From positions 682,001 to 746,000 of the forward strand of contig NZ_CP030929.1 in NCBI RefSeq assembly GCF_003325955.1: 64,000 nucleotides of DNA. The letters are read 5' to 3'. The notes beneath the pieces are model-generated. The model was not told the origin of the DNA. It saw nothing but the letters and a program-made list of their open reading frames with translations, and searched no databases. The position numbers were made by a program, and so were the translations under genes. Origin of the DNA: Aurantimicrobium sp. MWH-Uga1. Its GTDB lineage: Bacteria > Actinomycetota > Actinomycetes > Actinomycetales > Microbacteriaceae. This document shows positions 1 to 8,449 of this stretch, in pieces. Position 1 is the stretch's first letter. The number at the start of each line of letters is the position of its first letter.

Positions 1-179
1 ATGCAAAAAGCCAGTGTTTTGCCCGATCCGGTTTTGCCTCTGCCGAGTACATCACGGCCGGCAAGAGTATCCGGAAGTGTATCTACTTGGATGGGGAAGG
101 GAGAGTCAATACCAGTTGCGGTCAGCGCTGTGACGAGAGGGGCGGGCACGCCCAGTTGGGAAAAAGTCTTTTCAGACAT
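1..179 (-). CDS. DEAD-box ATP-dependent RNA helicase, N-terminal fragment
   Basis: This is the first 59 or so codons of a leftward gene cut by the window edge. The ATG at 179 follows an AAAGGT-like ribosome site. The peptide carries a Q-motif region (FPIQ) followed by the motif I P-loop GRGKTGSGKT, the order seen at the start of DEAD-box helicases. These enzymes unwind or remodel structured RNA using ATP, usually in ribosome assembly or RNA decay. Which subfamily it belongs to (RhlE-, DeaD- or CshA-like) cannot be told, because the DEAD motif and the C-terminal tail lie outside the window. Confidence 0.85.
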   Translation of the reverse strand, partial: MSEKTFSQLGVPAPLVTALTATGIDSPFPIQVDTLPDTLAGRDVLGRGKTGSGKTLAFC

Positions 180-286
180 GAGTTTTACCTTTGAATAAAT
201 CTCCCGGTCATTCACTATGTGTTTCAAACACAACATTGAACGTTAGTGAACGTCAAACGAGGTGGGGTAAATAACTGGGAATATAT

Positions 287-318
287 GGCGAAGGCGTCTG
301 GTGACGCATCCGTTCGCC
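287..318. other. Two-part hairpin in the intergenic region 180-557
   Basis: GGCGAA (287-292) pairs with TTCGCC (313-318), and inside it GCGTC (294-298) pairs with GACGC (303-307) around a TGGT loop. There is no T-run, so it is not an obvious terminator. It lies between the divergent helicase and FHA genes. It could be a leader-RNA structure or an operator. I see no gene and no other clear signal in the roughly 380 bases of this gap. Confidence 0.4.
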
Positions 319-557
319 GAAGAAAAATGTCAACCAGTGTGGTGAGGGAAGCGTTCTATCGACGCAGGGAACGAAATAAATCGTTCACAAGATTTCTCTA
401 GCCTATCGGGGAAAGCTGTGAAAGCCTCTCTCCATGCTCGAAGGATGCTTGAGACCGCAGAAATACTGGTGGGGGTTTCCGGTGAAAGGTCATAATTTGT
501 CTCATATTTTGTTAATGAGAAAAGTCCACTAATGTGAACAAGTACGAAAGGGGAAAA

Positions 558-1037
558 GTGAACGATTCACTCGCTGGCGATGACGCCACACAGGTCCCCG
601 GTTCGACCCCAGCTCCAGACGTGACTGCTACATTTACTCAGTCTTTCCTTGAGCAAGTTAAAGCACTTGAAGCAGTCGATGTCACTGCTGAAGAACAGGA
701 AGCTATCGCTTCTCTTCCCAGCGGGAATGCTCTTTTGATTGTTCGTCGAGGGCCAAGCCAGGGTTCGCGTTTCCTTCTCGACGTTGATGTCACAACCTGC
801 GGTCGTCACCCTAACTCGGACATTTTTCTCGATGACGTGACTGTCTCACGTCGTCACGCTGAATTCCGTCGCAACGGAACAGAATTTGAAGTGAGAGATC
901 TTGCCTCACTGAACGGCACCTATTACGAGGGTGAACGTGTTGAACGTCATGCTCTCAAAGATGGCGATGAAGTTCAGGTTGGGAAGTTTCACCTCACCTT
1001 CTTTGCTTCACGTGTAGACCTAGCTCGAGGTGCATAA
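558..1037 (+). CDS. odhI: FHA-domain signalling protein, OdhI/GarA-like
   Basis: A small cytosolic regulator of 159 residues. In actinobacteria OdhI/GarA binds and inhibits 2-oxoglutarate dehydrogenase and related enzymes, and is switched off by Ser/Thr-kinase phosphorylation of an N-terminal Thr. The C-terminal FHA domain (about residues 58-150) shows GRHP, SRRHAEF and NGTY, which form the phosphothreonine pocket. The N-terminal DVTATF segment aligns with the ETTSVF phospho-site of GarA/OdhI. Only the second Thr of the family pair is present here, so only one of the two known kinase sites may remain. I prefer the GTG at 558, preceded by AAAGGGG, over the GTG at 534, which has no clear ribosome site. 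Two MerR genes follow, as in Corynebacterium and Mycobacterium. Confidence 0.85.
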   Translation: MNDSLAGDDATQVPGSTPAPDVTATFTQSFLEQVKALEAVDVTAEEQEAIASLPSGNALLIVRRGPSQGSRFLLDVDVTTCGRHPNSDIFLDDVTVSRRHAEFRRNGTEFEVRDLASLNGTYYEGERVERHALKDGDEVQVGKFHLTFFASRVDLARGA

Positions 1038-1042
1038 GGAAC

Positions 1043-1738
1043 ATGGCAACAACGGTAAGAAAAAGCACCCCCGCGCGTGGACTTCTCAGCATTGGGCAAG
1101 TTCTAGCCAAGGTTTCACCAGACTTCCCTGATCTGACCCCCTCTAAACTCCGTTTCCTTGAAGAGCAGGGCCTGATCACTCCCGAGCGGACCCCCTCCGG
1201 ATACCGTAAGTTCTCCGTTGAGCACGTTGATCGCTTGCGTTTGATTCTGACCATGCAGCGCGATCACTACCTTCCACTGAAGGTCATTCGTGCACATTTG
1301 GAAGAAATTGATGCAGGAAACAACCCTGCACTTCCGAACGCAGCAAGCCTGTCCGCAGATTCACTTTTGGCAACACCCTCTCGCTACACGCGTGAAGAGT
1401 TTGTTCGTGCATGTGGTGCGAGCATGAACCTGCTACAAGATGCTGTTTCTGCCGGAATGCTTGAGCCTGCCGATTCCTATACGGATGAGCACATTGTTGT
1501 GTTGACCGCGCTTGTGGAACTTCAACGCTCAGGCATTGAGCCACGTCACTTGCGCACCATGCGTGCAGCAGCTGAGCGGGAATACTCGTTGATCGAACGT
1601 GCTCTGGTACCTGTCTCTCACCGCCAGGATGCAGCCAGCCAAGCTCGTTCCATTGAGCGTGCTCATGAGATTTCTCGCCACATTGAGATTGTTCGTTCTC
1701 AGATGTTGCGTCAAGTTATTACCCAACAATCTCGATAA
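1043..1738 (+). CDS. ftsR: MerR-family transcriptional regulator, FtsR-like
   Basis: A 231-residue DNA-binding protein with an N-terminal MerR winged helix (about residues 14-80, including SGYRKFSVEHVDRL) and a helical C-terminal part. Its place directly after the FHA gene matches FtsR of Corynebacterium glutamicum and Rv1828 of M. tuberculosis. FtsR activates ftsZ in Corynebacterium; the same target here is inference. There is no Cys-rich metal-binding loop, so metal sensing is unlikely. It starts five bases after the FHA stop behind AAGGA, so the two are co-transcribed. The DUF151 nuclease gene that often lies between the two MerR genes is absent here. Confidence 0.85.
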   Translation: MATTVRKSTPARGLLSIGQVLAKVSPDFPDLTPSKLRFLEEQGLITPERTPSGYRKFSVEHVDRLRLILTMQRDHYLPLKVIRAHLEEIDAGNNPALPNAASLSADSLLATPSRYTREEFVRACGASMNLLQDAVSAGMLEPADSYTDEHIVVLTALVELQRSGIEPRHLRTMRAAAEREYSLIERALVPVSHRQDAASQARSIERAHEISRHIEIVRSQMLRQVITQQSR

Positions 1739-1752
1739 CTTCGAGTATTGCG

Positions 1753-1771
1753 ACACGCCGAAAGGGCGTGT
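1753..1771 (+). other. Hairpin after the FtsR-like gene
   Basis: ACACGCC (1753-1759) pairs with GGCGTGT (1765-1771) around GAAAG. It begins 14 bases after the stop codon but has no T-run. It could be a weak or Rho-assisted terminator, or an mRNA-stabilising hairpin between the two MerR genes. Confidence 0.4.
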
Positions 1772-1833
1772 GAAGCTTTAAATCCCAGACACGATTAAAA
1801 ACTGTCTGTAAGTTTGAGGATACAAACTCTCAA

Positions 1834-1859
1834 CAACAACTTGAACCTTAAAGTTGTTG
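1834..1859. promoter_or_regulatory. Inverted repeat ahead of the second MerR gene, candidate MerR operator
   Basis: CAACAACTT (1834-1842) and AAGTTGTTG (1851-1859) form a perfect dyad with an 8-base spacer, ending 20 bases before the ATG at 1880. MerR proteins bind dyads in the promoter spacer. Its position suggests control of the downstream MerR gene by itself or by the FtsR-like protein. The functional role is inference. Confidence 0.45.
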
Positions 1860-1879
1860 ACGTCAGGTAAGGGCCGGAA

Positions 1880-2425
1880 ATGAACGAAGTGAACCGCAGC
1901 GACGAAGCTCGCTACGAGCTCGACGTCCTGTTCAGCGATGGCATGCCTGAACGAGATGAGAATGCGGGCTACCGTGGTGCCGAAGCTGCAAAGGCAGCTG
2001 GAATCACTTACCGCCAGCTAGATTACTGGGCGCGTACCGAACTTGTTGTTCCCACCGTCCGTGACGCATCAGGTTCTGGTTCCCAGCGCCTGTATGGCTT
2101 CCGTGACATTTTGGTTCTCAAGCTTGTCAAGCGCCTGCTAGACACCGGAATTTCACTCCAGCAGATCCGTGCAGCTGTTGACCAGTTGCGATCTGCCGGT
2201 ATCTATGACCTCGCTCAAACCACGCTCATGAGCGATGGTTCCAGCATCTACCTGTGCACTACCAATGACGAAGTGATTGATTTGGTCAGCCGTGGTCAGG
2301 GTGTGTTTGGTATCGCTATTGGCAAGGTTTTGCGTGAGGTCGAAACCAGCCTGGTTGAGATCACCTCAACATCAACCGATGCTTCAGATGAGCTTGCAGC
2401 TCGACGTGCCCGCAAAGTTGGCTAA
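1880..2425 (+). CDS. MerR-family transcriptional regulator (Rv1830/cg1633-type)
   Basis: A 181-residue regulator with a MerR helix-turn-helix at about residues 32-100: the segment AAGITYRQLDYWARTELVVPT is followed by LYGFRDILVLKLVKRLLDTGISLQQI. The C-terminal part contains SRGQGVFGIAIGKV, typical of the second MerR protein of the actinobacterial FHA-MerR-MerR cluster. The ligand is not known. A dyad sits just upstream, so autoregulation is plausible. It starts at an ATG behind AAGGGCCGG, and a strong terminator follows its stop. Confidence 0.82.
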   Translation: MNEVNRSDEARYELDVLFSDGMPERDENAGYRGAEAAKAAGITYRQLDYWARTELVVPTVRDASGSGSQRLYGFRDILVLKLVKRLLDTGISLQQIRAAVDQLRSAGIYDLAQTTLMSDGSSIYLCTTNDEVIDLVSRGQGVFGIAIGKVLREVETSLVEITSTSTDASDELAARRARKVG

Positions 2426-2452
2426 GCCTCATTTACGAAAACTTAACGAAAT

Positions 2453-2475
2453 AAACCCAGGCAATGCCTGGGTTT
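2453..2475. terminator. Bidirectional intrinsic terminator
   Basis: AAACCCAGGC (2453-2462) pairs with GCCTGGGTTT (2466-2475) across the loop AAT, and TTTTTT runs on from the stem. It sits between the rightward MerR gene and the leftward ParA-type gene and can serve both. Confidence 0.85.
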
Positions 2476-2488
2476 TTTCTTGTCCTGT

Positions 2489-3304
2489 TTAGGCCTTGTG
2501 AGCGTATTCACCGATTTTGCCAGCGCGAGAAATGCGGTTGAGGAGTTGATCGAAGTTTTTTGCCATCTCGGCTGCTGCTTCTCCAGGCCATGCGTGAACA
2601 GGGCGTGCAGCACCCTGGGCTTGTTGGAGGGAGGTGCGCTCAGGAAGCTGAGGTTGGAGAACGAGGGGGCCAAACATGTCGCGAAGTTCCTGAATGCGGA
2701 ACTGGTGCTCCAATGATTGAGCACGGACTCGGTTGATAATCAGGCCAAGAGGCTGCAATCGTGGGCTAAGCCCGCGACGCACTTCTTCGATGGCGCGCAA
2801 AGCACGGTCTGCAGCGGCAACAGAGAATAAGCCTGGTTCGGTGACAACTACGACACGGTCAGAAGCCGCCCAAGCGGTTCTGGTAAGCGCATTCAAGCTT
2901 GGGGCACAGTCGATGAGGACCAGGTCATATTCGTCCTCTATGGTGGCCAATGCTTCTTCCAGGCGCCACACCTCACGGGCTGTGGGGTGGGGGCCATCAA
3001 AGTTGACAGCGGAAGGGCTTCCAATCATCACGTCGATGGGGGCATGACCTGGAGCAGACCAACCAGCTGGGGCTATGGCTTGACGTACAGTTTTGAGCTT
3101 GGGGTTAGCCAAAACATCAGCAACATTAAGGTGATCGCGAGTGTCTACACCGAGACCCGTAGAGACGTCAGCCTGAGGGTCAAAATCGACAACGAGAGTA
3201 CGCAAGTTGGCGGCGAAAGCAGCAGATGCCAAACCGAGGGTGACCGTTGTCTTTCCAACGCCACCCTTGAGTGAACTAATACTGAGCACGTGCATTGAGA
3301 CCAC
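2489..3304 (-). CDS. ParA-family ATPase
   Basis: A 271-residue cytosolic ATPase with a deviant Walker A motif, SSLKGGVGKTTV, near the N-terminus, followed by VVDFDPQADVS and VLIDCAPSLNALT (Walker B region), the pattern of ParA/Soj proteins. Such proteins position DNA or large complexes by nucleotide-dependent binding. No parB or parS lies beside it, so it is more likely an orphan ParA than the main chromosome-partition protein. I favour the GTG at 3304, preceded by AGAAGG, over the ATG at 3295. It is divergent from pyruvate carboxylase. Confidence 0.8.
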   Translation of the reverse strand: MVSMHVLSISSLKGGVGKTTVTLGLASAAFAANLRTLVVDFDPQADVSTGLGVDTRDHLNVADVLANPKLKTVRQAIAPAGWSAPGHAPIDVMIGSPSAVNFDGPHPTAREVWRLEEALATIEDEYDLVLIDCAPSLNALTRTAWAASDRVVVVTEPGLFSVAAADRALRAIEEVRRGLSPRLQPLGLIINRVRAQSLEHQFRIQELRDMFGPLVLQPQLPERTSLQQAQGAARPVHAWPGEAAAEMAKNFDQLLNRISRAGKIGEYAHKA

Positions 3305-3369
3305 GATACCTTCTGTAGTCTTGGAGTACCTAACTACGAACCGATGCTGGCGGCATTCGAAGGGGTCAT

Positions 3370-6300
3370 ATGTTCAAGAAAATTTTGGTTGCAAACCGTG
3401 GCGAAATTGCGATTCGCGCATTTCGTGCGGCTGTCGAGCTAGGAGCAAAGACTGTCGCTGTATTCCCTGAGGAAGACCGCAGTTCTCTGCACCGCCAAAA
3501 GGCAGATGAGGCATATCAGATCGGTGAACCCGGTCATCCTGTTCGTGCCTATCTCGACGTATCAGAAATTATTCGCGTCGCAAAACTTTCCGGCGCCGAT
3601 GCCATTTACCCCGGCTACGGTTTCCTCTCTGAAAACCCTGAATTAGCCCAGGCTGCAGCAGATAACGGCATCACTTTCATCGGTCCACCTGCCCGGGTAC
3701 TGGAAATGGCAGGAAATAAAGTCACTGCCAAAGAACACGCCATTTCCGCAGGGGTTCCTGTTCTCAAATCGACACCAGCGACAACAGACATTGACGCGCT
3801 TCTAGCCGGGGCGGCAGAAATCGGATTCCCCATATTCGCTAAGGCAGTAGCCGGCGGCGGGGGACGCGGTATGCGTCGTGTCGAGACGATGGAAGAACTA
3901 CGTCCCGCACTCGAGGCAGCCATGCGAGAAGCTGAAAGCGCCTTCGGTGATGGCCGCATGTTCCTTGAGCAGGCAGTGCTTCGTCCCCGCCACATTGAAG
4001 TTCAAATTCTGGCCGATAGCCAGGGAGAAACCATTCACCTGTTCGAGCGTGACTGCTCCGTCCAGCGTCGTCACCAAAAAGTTGTTGAGATTGCTCCAGC
4101 ACCAAACATTTCTGATGAACTGCGTGCAGCTTTGCACCGCGACGCAATCGCTTTTGCTCGCTCCATTGGATATCAAAATGCCGGAACTGTTGAGTTCCTG
4201 GTCGACACTGCGGGTGAACGCGCTGGACAGCACGTCTTCATCGAGATGAACCCTCGTATTCAAGTTGAGCACACAGTTACAGAAGAAGTGACTGACGTTG
4301 ACCTTGTGCAGTCGCAGATGCGTATTGCAGCGGGAGAGTCCCTCGGTGATTTGGGCCTCCACCAAGAGGACATTCACGTTCGTGGTTTCGCACTTCAGTG
4401 CCGCATCACCACGGAAGATCCTTCACAAGGTTTCCGTCCAGACACTGGCAAGATCACAACCTACCGTTCACCCGGTGGTGCCGGAATTCGCCTCGATGGT
4501 GGAACGGTCAGCCCTGGCGCACAAATCAGCCCCCACTTTGACTCCATGTTGGTCAAGCTCACCTGCCGAGGCCGCACCTATGCAGCTGCAGTTGACCGTT
4601 CCCGTCGTGCGCTTGCAGAATTCCGTATTCGAGGTGTTTCCACCAACATTCCCTTCCTACAAGGAGTGCTTGACGACCCACAGTTCAAAGCTGGTGACGT
4701 TGCAACCAACTTCATTGAAGAACGACCACACCTGCTGACCGGTCGCGAGTCGAAAGACCGCGGAACCAAGATTCTTAACTGGGTTACCGATGTCACCGTG
4801 AATAAGCCCAATGGCCCCCGGCCTGCAGGTGCAGACCCCAAGTCCAAGTTGCCCCGCATCGACCTCAACACACCTGCCCCTGCAGGAAGTCGTCAGGCTT
4901 TACTCGAGCTTGGCCCGAAGGGTTTTGCTCAGGCATTGAGGCAGCAAAAGGCAGTCGCGGTAACAGAAACAACCTTCCGAGATGCACACCAGTCGCTGTT
5001 AGCTACTCGTGTACGCACCAAGGATTTGGTCAACGTTGCTCCTTATGTAGCCCGTATGACACCTCAGCTCCTCTCCGTTGAGGCATGGGGTGGCGCAACC
5101 TACGACGTCGCCCTTCGTTTCTTGGGTGAAGACCCCTGGGATCGACTGGCCAAGTTACGTGAGGCTTTGCCCAATGTGGCGATTCAAATGCTACTTCGAG
5201 GCCGTAACACAGTTGGTTACACCCCATACCCAGAGGAAGTAACCAAGGCATTTGTCCAAGAAGCTGCAGCAACAGGTGTTGACATCTTCCGCATTTTTGA
5301 TGCCCTCAATGATGTGAACCAAATGCGCCCAGCAATAGATGCAGTCCTCGAAACAGGAACGACTATCGCTGAAGTTGGTGTGTGCTACACCGGCAATTTG
5401 CTAGACCCCAACGAGGACAAGTTCACACTGGACTACTACCTCGCTCTAGCTGAAGAGATGGTCGCCGCCGGTGCCCACATTTTGGCTATTAAGGACATGG
5501 CTGGCTTGTTGCGTCCTGCAGCTGCAGCCAAGTTGGTGAGCGCTTTCCGAGAGCGTTTCGATCTGCCAGTCCATGTTCACACACACGACACCGCAGGTGG
5601 ACAACTCGCCACGCTTCTTGCAGCTGCGGCAGCAGGTGCTGACGCAGTTGATGTTGCTTCTGCACCAATGTCTGGAACCACAAGCCAGCCAAGTGCTTCT
5701 GCTTTAGTTGCTGCGTTGGCAAACACTGAACGTGACACAGGTCTGAACCTGGATGCAGTCTGCGACCTTGAGCCCTACTGGGAAGCAGTACGAAACATAT
5801 ACAAGCCATTTGAATCTGGCCTACCTGCCCCAACGGGTCGTGTTTACCACCACGAAATTCCTGGTGGTCAGCTCTCAAACCTGCGCCAGCAGGCAATCGC
5901 ACTTGGCCTTGCAGATGACTTCGAACTCATTGAAGACATGTATGCTGCAGCAAACAAGATTCTTGGTCGTGTCCCCAAGGTGACCCCGTCGTCGAAGGTC
6001 GTTGGTGATCTTGCGTTGCACCTCGCAGCAGTTAAAGCTGACCCTGCTGACTTTGAGGCCAACCCGCAGAAGTATGACATTCCAGACTCTGTTATTGGAT
6101 TCATGGCTGGAGAACTCGGAGACATCCCTGGTGGATGGCCTGAACCCTTCCGTTCAAAGGTTCTCGAGGGTAAGACCATCAATATTCAGATTGCCCCATT
6201 ATCTGAAGAAGATCATGAAGGTTTGTCGGGTGGCTCTGCATCACGCCGCGCCACGTTGAACCGTTTACTCTTCCCCGTTCCCACGAAGGCTTTTGAACAG

Positions 6301-6786
6301 GTTCGTGAGACGTTCGGTGATGTTTCTGTACTGGACACAGTTGACTATCTCTACGGTCTCGAATCTGGAAGCGAACACATTGTTGACCTTGGTCAGGGTG
6401 TTCGTTTGTATGTCGGACTCGAAGCTATTGGTGGGGTAGACCCCAAGGGTATGCGTACAGTGATGACCACGCTCAATGGTCAACTCCGTCCTGTATTCGT
6501 CCGTGACCGTTCTGTCGAAATCAGCACTAAGAGTGCAGAGAAAGCAGACCTCACTGAGGCTGGTCACGTAGCCGCACCATTTGCTGGTGTGGTCACGATC
6601 AAGGTTGAACCTGGTCAAACTGTTGCAGCAGGAGATCCTGTGGCTTCCATCGAAGCGATGAAGATGGAAGCGGCTATCACGGCCAGCATCACCGGACGCG
6701 TGGAGCGTATTTCCTTCCAAAAGTCTCAGCAGGTTGAGGCCGGAGATCTGATCGTAGTCATTACTCCGATCACTCCAGCAAATTAG
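3370..6786 (+). CDS. pyc: Pyruvate carboxylase
   Basis: A 1138-residue biotin enzyme that makes oxaloacetate from pyruvate, bicarbonate and ATP to refill the TCA cycle. The domains run in the usual order. First comes biotin carboxylase with ATP-grasp (about 1-450, glycine-rich loop AGGGGRGMRRV near 160). The carboxyltransferase barrel follows (about 530-800, TFRDAHQS and the metal-binding VHVHTHDT near 736), then the PYC_OADA region. The C-terminal biotinyl domain has EAMKMEA, with the biotin lysine at 1098. Length matches single-chain enzymes. The ATG follows AAGGGG. The gene stands alone, with a terminator after it. Confidence 0.97.
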   Translation: MFKKILVANRGEIAIRAFRAAVELGAKTVAVFPEEDRSSLHRQKADEAYQIGEPGHPVRAYLDVSEIIRVAKLSGADAIYPGYGFLSENPELAQAAADNGITFIGPPARVLEMAGNKVTAKEHAISAGVPVLKSTPATTDIDALLAGAAEIGFPIFAKAVAGGGGRGMRRVETMEELRPALEAAMREAESAFGDGRMFLEQAVLRPRHIEVQILADSQGETIHLFERDCSVQRRHQKVVEIAPAPNISDELRAALHRDAIAFARSIGYQNAGTVEFLVDTAGERAGQHVFIEMNPRIQVEHTVTEEVTDVDLVQSQMRIAAGESLGDLGLHQEDIHVRGFALQCRITTEDPSQGFRPDTGKITTYRSPGGAGIRLDGGTVSPGAQISPHFDSMLVKLTCRGRTYAAAVDRSRRALAEFRIRGVSTNIPFLQGVLDDPQFKAGDVATNFIEERPHLLTGRESKDRGTKILNWVTDVTVNKPNGPRPAGADPKSKLPRIDLNTPAPAGSRQALLELGPKGFAQALRQQKAVAVTETTFRDAHQSLLATRVRTKDLVNVAPYVARMTPQLLSVEAWGGATYDVALRFLGEDPWDRLAKLREALPNVAIQMLLRGRNTVGYTPYPEEVTKAFVQEAAATGVDIFRIFDALNDVNQMRPAIDAVLETGTTIAEVGVCYTGNLLDPNEDKFTLDYYLALAEEMVAAGAHILAIKDMAGLLRPAAAAKLVSAFRERFDLPVHVHTHDTAGGQLATLLAAAAAGADAVDVASAPMSGTTSQPSASALVAALANTERDTGLNLDAVCDLEPYWEAVRNIYKPFESGLPAPTGRVYHHEIPGGQLSNLRQQAIALGLADDFELIEDMYAAANKILGRVPKVTPSSKVVGDLALHLAAVKADPADFEANPQKYDIPDSVIGFMAGELGDIPGGWPEPFRSKVLEGKTINIQIAPLSEEDHEGLSGGSASRRATLNRLLFPVPTKAFEQVRETFGDVSVLDTVDYLYGLESGSEHIVDLGQGVRLYVGLEAIGGVDPKGMRTVMTTLNGQLRPVFVRDRSVEISTKSAEKADLTEAGHVAAPFAGVVTIKVEPGQTVAAGDPVASIEAMKMEAAITASITGRVERISFQKSQQVEAGDLIVVITPITPAN

Positions 6787-6794
6787 TTCCTGAA

Positions 6795-6836
6795 CAAGTT
6801 GGGCAACTCCTAAAGGGTTGACCAACTTGAATTTTT
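6795..6836 (+). terminator. Intrinsic terminator of pyc
   Basis: CAAGTTGG (6795-6802) pairs with CCAACTTG (6822-6829), with an inner stem CAACTC/GGGTTG and ATTTTT after the hairpin. Confidence 0.7.
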
Positions 6837-6851
6837 GCTAAATCGTTTACC

Positions 6852-6900
6852 CAAAGTGAGACTTTTGGTCTAAAGTGGGGGTTATCACCTGTGTTTAAAG
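6852..6900 (+). promoter_or_regulatory. Upstream elements shared with the giant surface-protein gene
   Basis: Within 80 bases of the start of the surface-protein gene lie CAAAGTGAG (6852-6860), GTTATCACCT (6881-6890) and GTTTAAAG (6893-6900). All three words also occur, in the sense orientation, ahead of the giant repeat-protein gene (26203-26245). This suggests a shared promoter or operator. The regulator is unknown. Confidence 0.4.
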
Positions 6901-6927
6901 CTTTTACCCCTTCATTGAGGAACTTTC

Positions 6928-8355
6928 GTGAATATTCAATCCCTAAACGTTTTATTTAGTCGTCGAGCAAAGGCGATGTTGGTTATTGCCTCTCTGGTTG
7001 CAAGTATCTTCGCAATATTGGTACCAGCCTCAAGCGCAACAGCAGCGCCTTCGAATCCAGATAAAGTGACCATTTGTCACCGTACACATTCGACCGGCAA
7101 CCCATATCGAATGATTACGGTTTCTAAAAGCTCAGTAGATGGCCCCTTAAACGTTCGTAGCTCAGGAAATTCTGACAGTGCATCAGGTGACCACGCCGGA
7201 ATCGTGCACAATAAACATGTCACTGGAGGTTCAGCGCTCACTACTTGGGACCCCAATTTCCCAATTTACAATCAATCCAAAACAAATGGTGCAAACGGTA
7301 ATGTCGTCGAGGCAGATAACCCTGTTAGGGTTTTTGATCCCAACTACGTTTATTCTCCCAATGCCAAAATGTGGGAGGACATCATTCCTCCTTTCACCAC
7401 TAACGGAGTTGATTTTGCTGGTTTGAATTGGACTGAAAAAGGAAAGGCAATCTACTACGGATTAACCCTCAACGGAGTCAACTATGCAGGCCTCTGCAAA
7501 AAAATGGGATCCCGTGAATATTACGACTCCGAAGTAGGTACTGGTCCCGGTCAAGGCGGCCAAACAGCCAATGATGTACTGGATGACATAAAGGATCAGG
7601 GAAATACAGAACAGGACGGAACTTTTAGTGGTCGTCCATCGCTGAATGAACTAAAGTCCGACCCGCCGAGTAACAAGGGACCCAAAAAGCCAACTAAATT
7701 GAACGATTTACTCTCTTCTCTGGCAACTACGAACAATAATCGAGCTCCAAGCGCAATGACTCAAGCTATAGCTGGGGTCGTATGGTTCGACGACAACCGA
7801 GATGGTGTGCAGGATAATTCCGAGACACTTGCTGCAGGGGTCGGTATTGTTTTGAAAGATCCTTCCGGAAACCTCTACACCGTTGGCTACAAAAAAGGGC
7901 AAAAGACCCAACCTAAATCTGCTCTCTTCACCGGCACTAAGGGAAACTTTTTCAGTTTTGCTCCAAGCGCAAAGAACATCTCCACTCAATTAGCCGCGAA
8001 TGTAATCACTGTCAACACAGATGCGGACGGCTACTTCCAGTTCCCTAGTGTCCCTGAAGGTGAATGGCAAGTAGTAGTAATCACGCCAGATGGCTATTCC
8101 TATACCTACGATTCATCAGGAAGTAACGATGGCATTATGCCAGGAACTTTAGTTCCTGCAGGAGGCGTTGGCTTTGCTTGGGCAGGGTTGGTTAGCCAAG
8201 CACAAATTGATTCAGAAAATGCTGCTGCCGCAGCAGCAGCGGCTGCCCTTGCCAACACGGGCCTCAGTAGCACGGGATGGATTGCAGGTGCAGTAGCTCT
8301 TCAACTTATAGGAGTTGGGGCAGTACTAATCTGGTTCAGACGTCGCAGGGGCTAA
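6928..8355 (+). CDS. Secreted cell-surface protein with SdrD B-like domain and sortase-like LANTG tail
   Basis: A 475-residue exported protein. It has a signal peptide (about residues 1-41, basic start, hydrophobic core, cut near SATA-AP). Next comes a region beginning VTICHRT with NPYR and ending in WEDIIPPF, a motif pair seen in actinobacterial surface proteins. A linker follows, then an SdrD B-like fold (about 275-405: VVWFDDNRDGVQDNSE, later DADGYFQFPSVPEGEW). The tail is LANTG (441-445), a hydrophobic span and RRRR, the layout of a sortase substrate although LANTG departs from LPXTG. No sortase gene lies in the window. The GTG start follows TGAGG. A role in adhesion or envelope structure is inference. 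Confidence 0.75.
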   Translation: MNIQSLNVLFSRRAKAMLVIASLVASIFAILVPASSATAAPSNPDKVTICHRTHSTGNPYRMITVSKSSVDGPLNVRSSGNSDSASGDHAGIVHNKHVTGGSALTTWDPNFPIYNQSKTNGANGNVVEADNPVRVFDPNYVYSPNAKMWEDIIPPFTTNGVDFAGLNWTEKGKAIYYGLTLNGVNYAGLCKKMGSREYYDSEVGTGPGQGGQTANDVLDDIKDQGNTEQDGTFSGRPSLNELKSDPPSNKGPKKPTKLNDLLSSLATTNNNRAPSAMTQAIAGVVWFDDNRDGVQDNSETLAAGVGIVLKDPSGNLYTVGYKKGQKTQPKSALFTGTKGNFFSFAPSAKNISTQLAANVITVNTDADGYFQFPSVPEGEWQVVVITPDGYSYTYDSSGSNDGIMPGTLVPAGGVGFAWAGLVSQAQIDSENAAAAAAAAALANTGLSSTGWIAGAVALQLIGVGAVLIWFRRRRG

Positions 8356-8372
8356 ATTGTCCCTCAACACCT

Positions 8373-8408
8373 CTTCGGCCCCGAAACTATTCGGGGCCGA
8401 AGTTGTTT
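8373..8408 (+). terminator. Strong hairpin terminator after the surface-protein gene
   Basis: A 13-bp GC-rich stem, with left arm 8373-8385 (CTTCGGCCCCGAA) and right arm 8390-8402, closes on ACTA and is followed by TTGTTTAG. Confidence 0.75.
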
Positions 8409-8449
8409 AGGTAGACTAACGAAGTTACTCGAAACTAAAGGATTAATTC

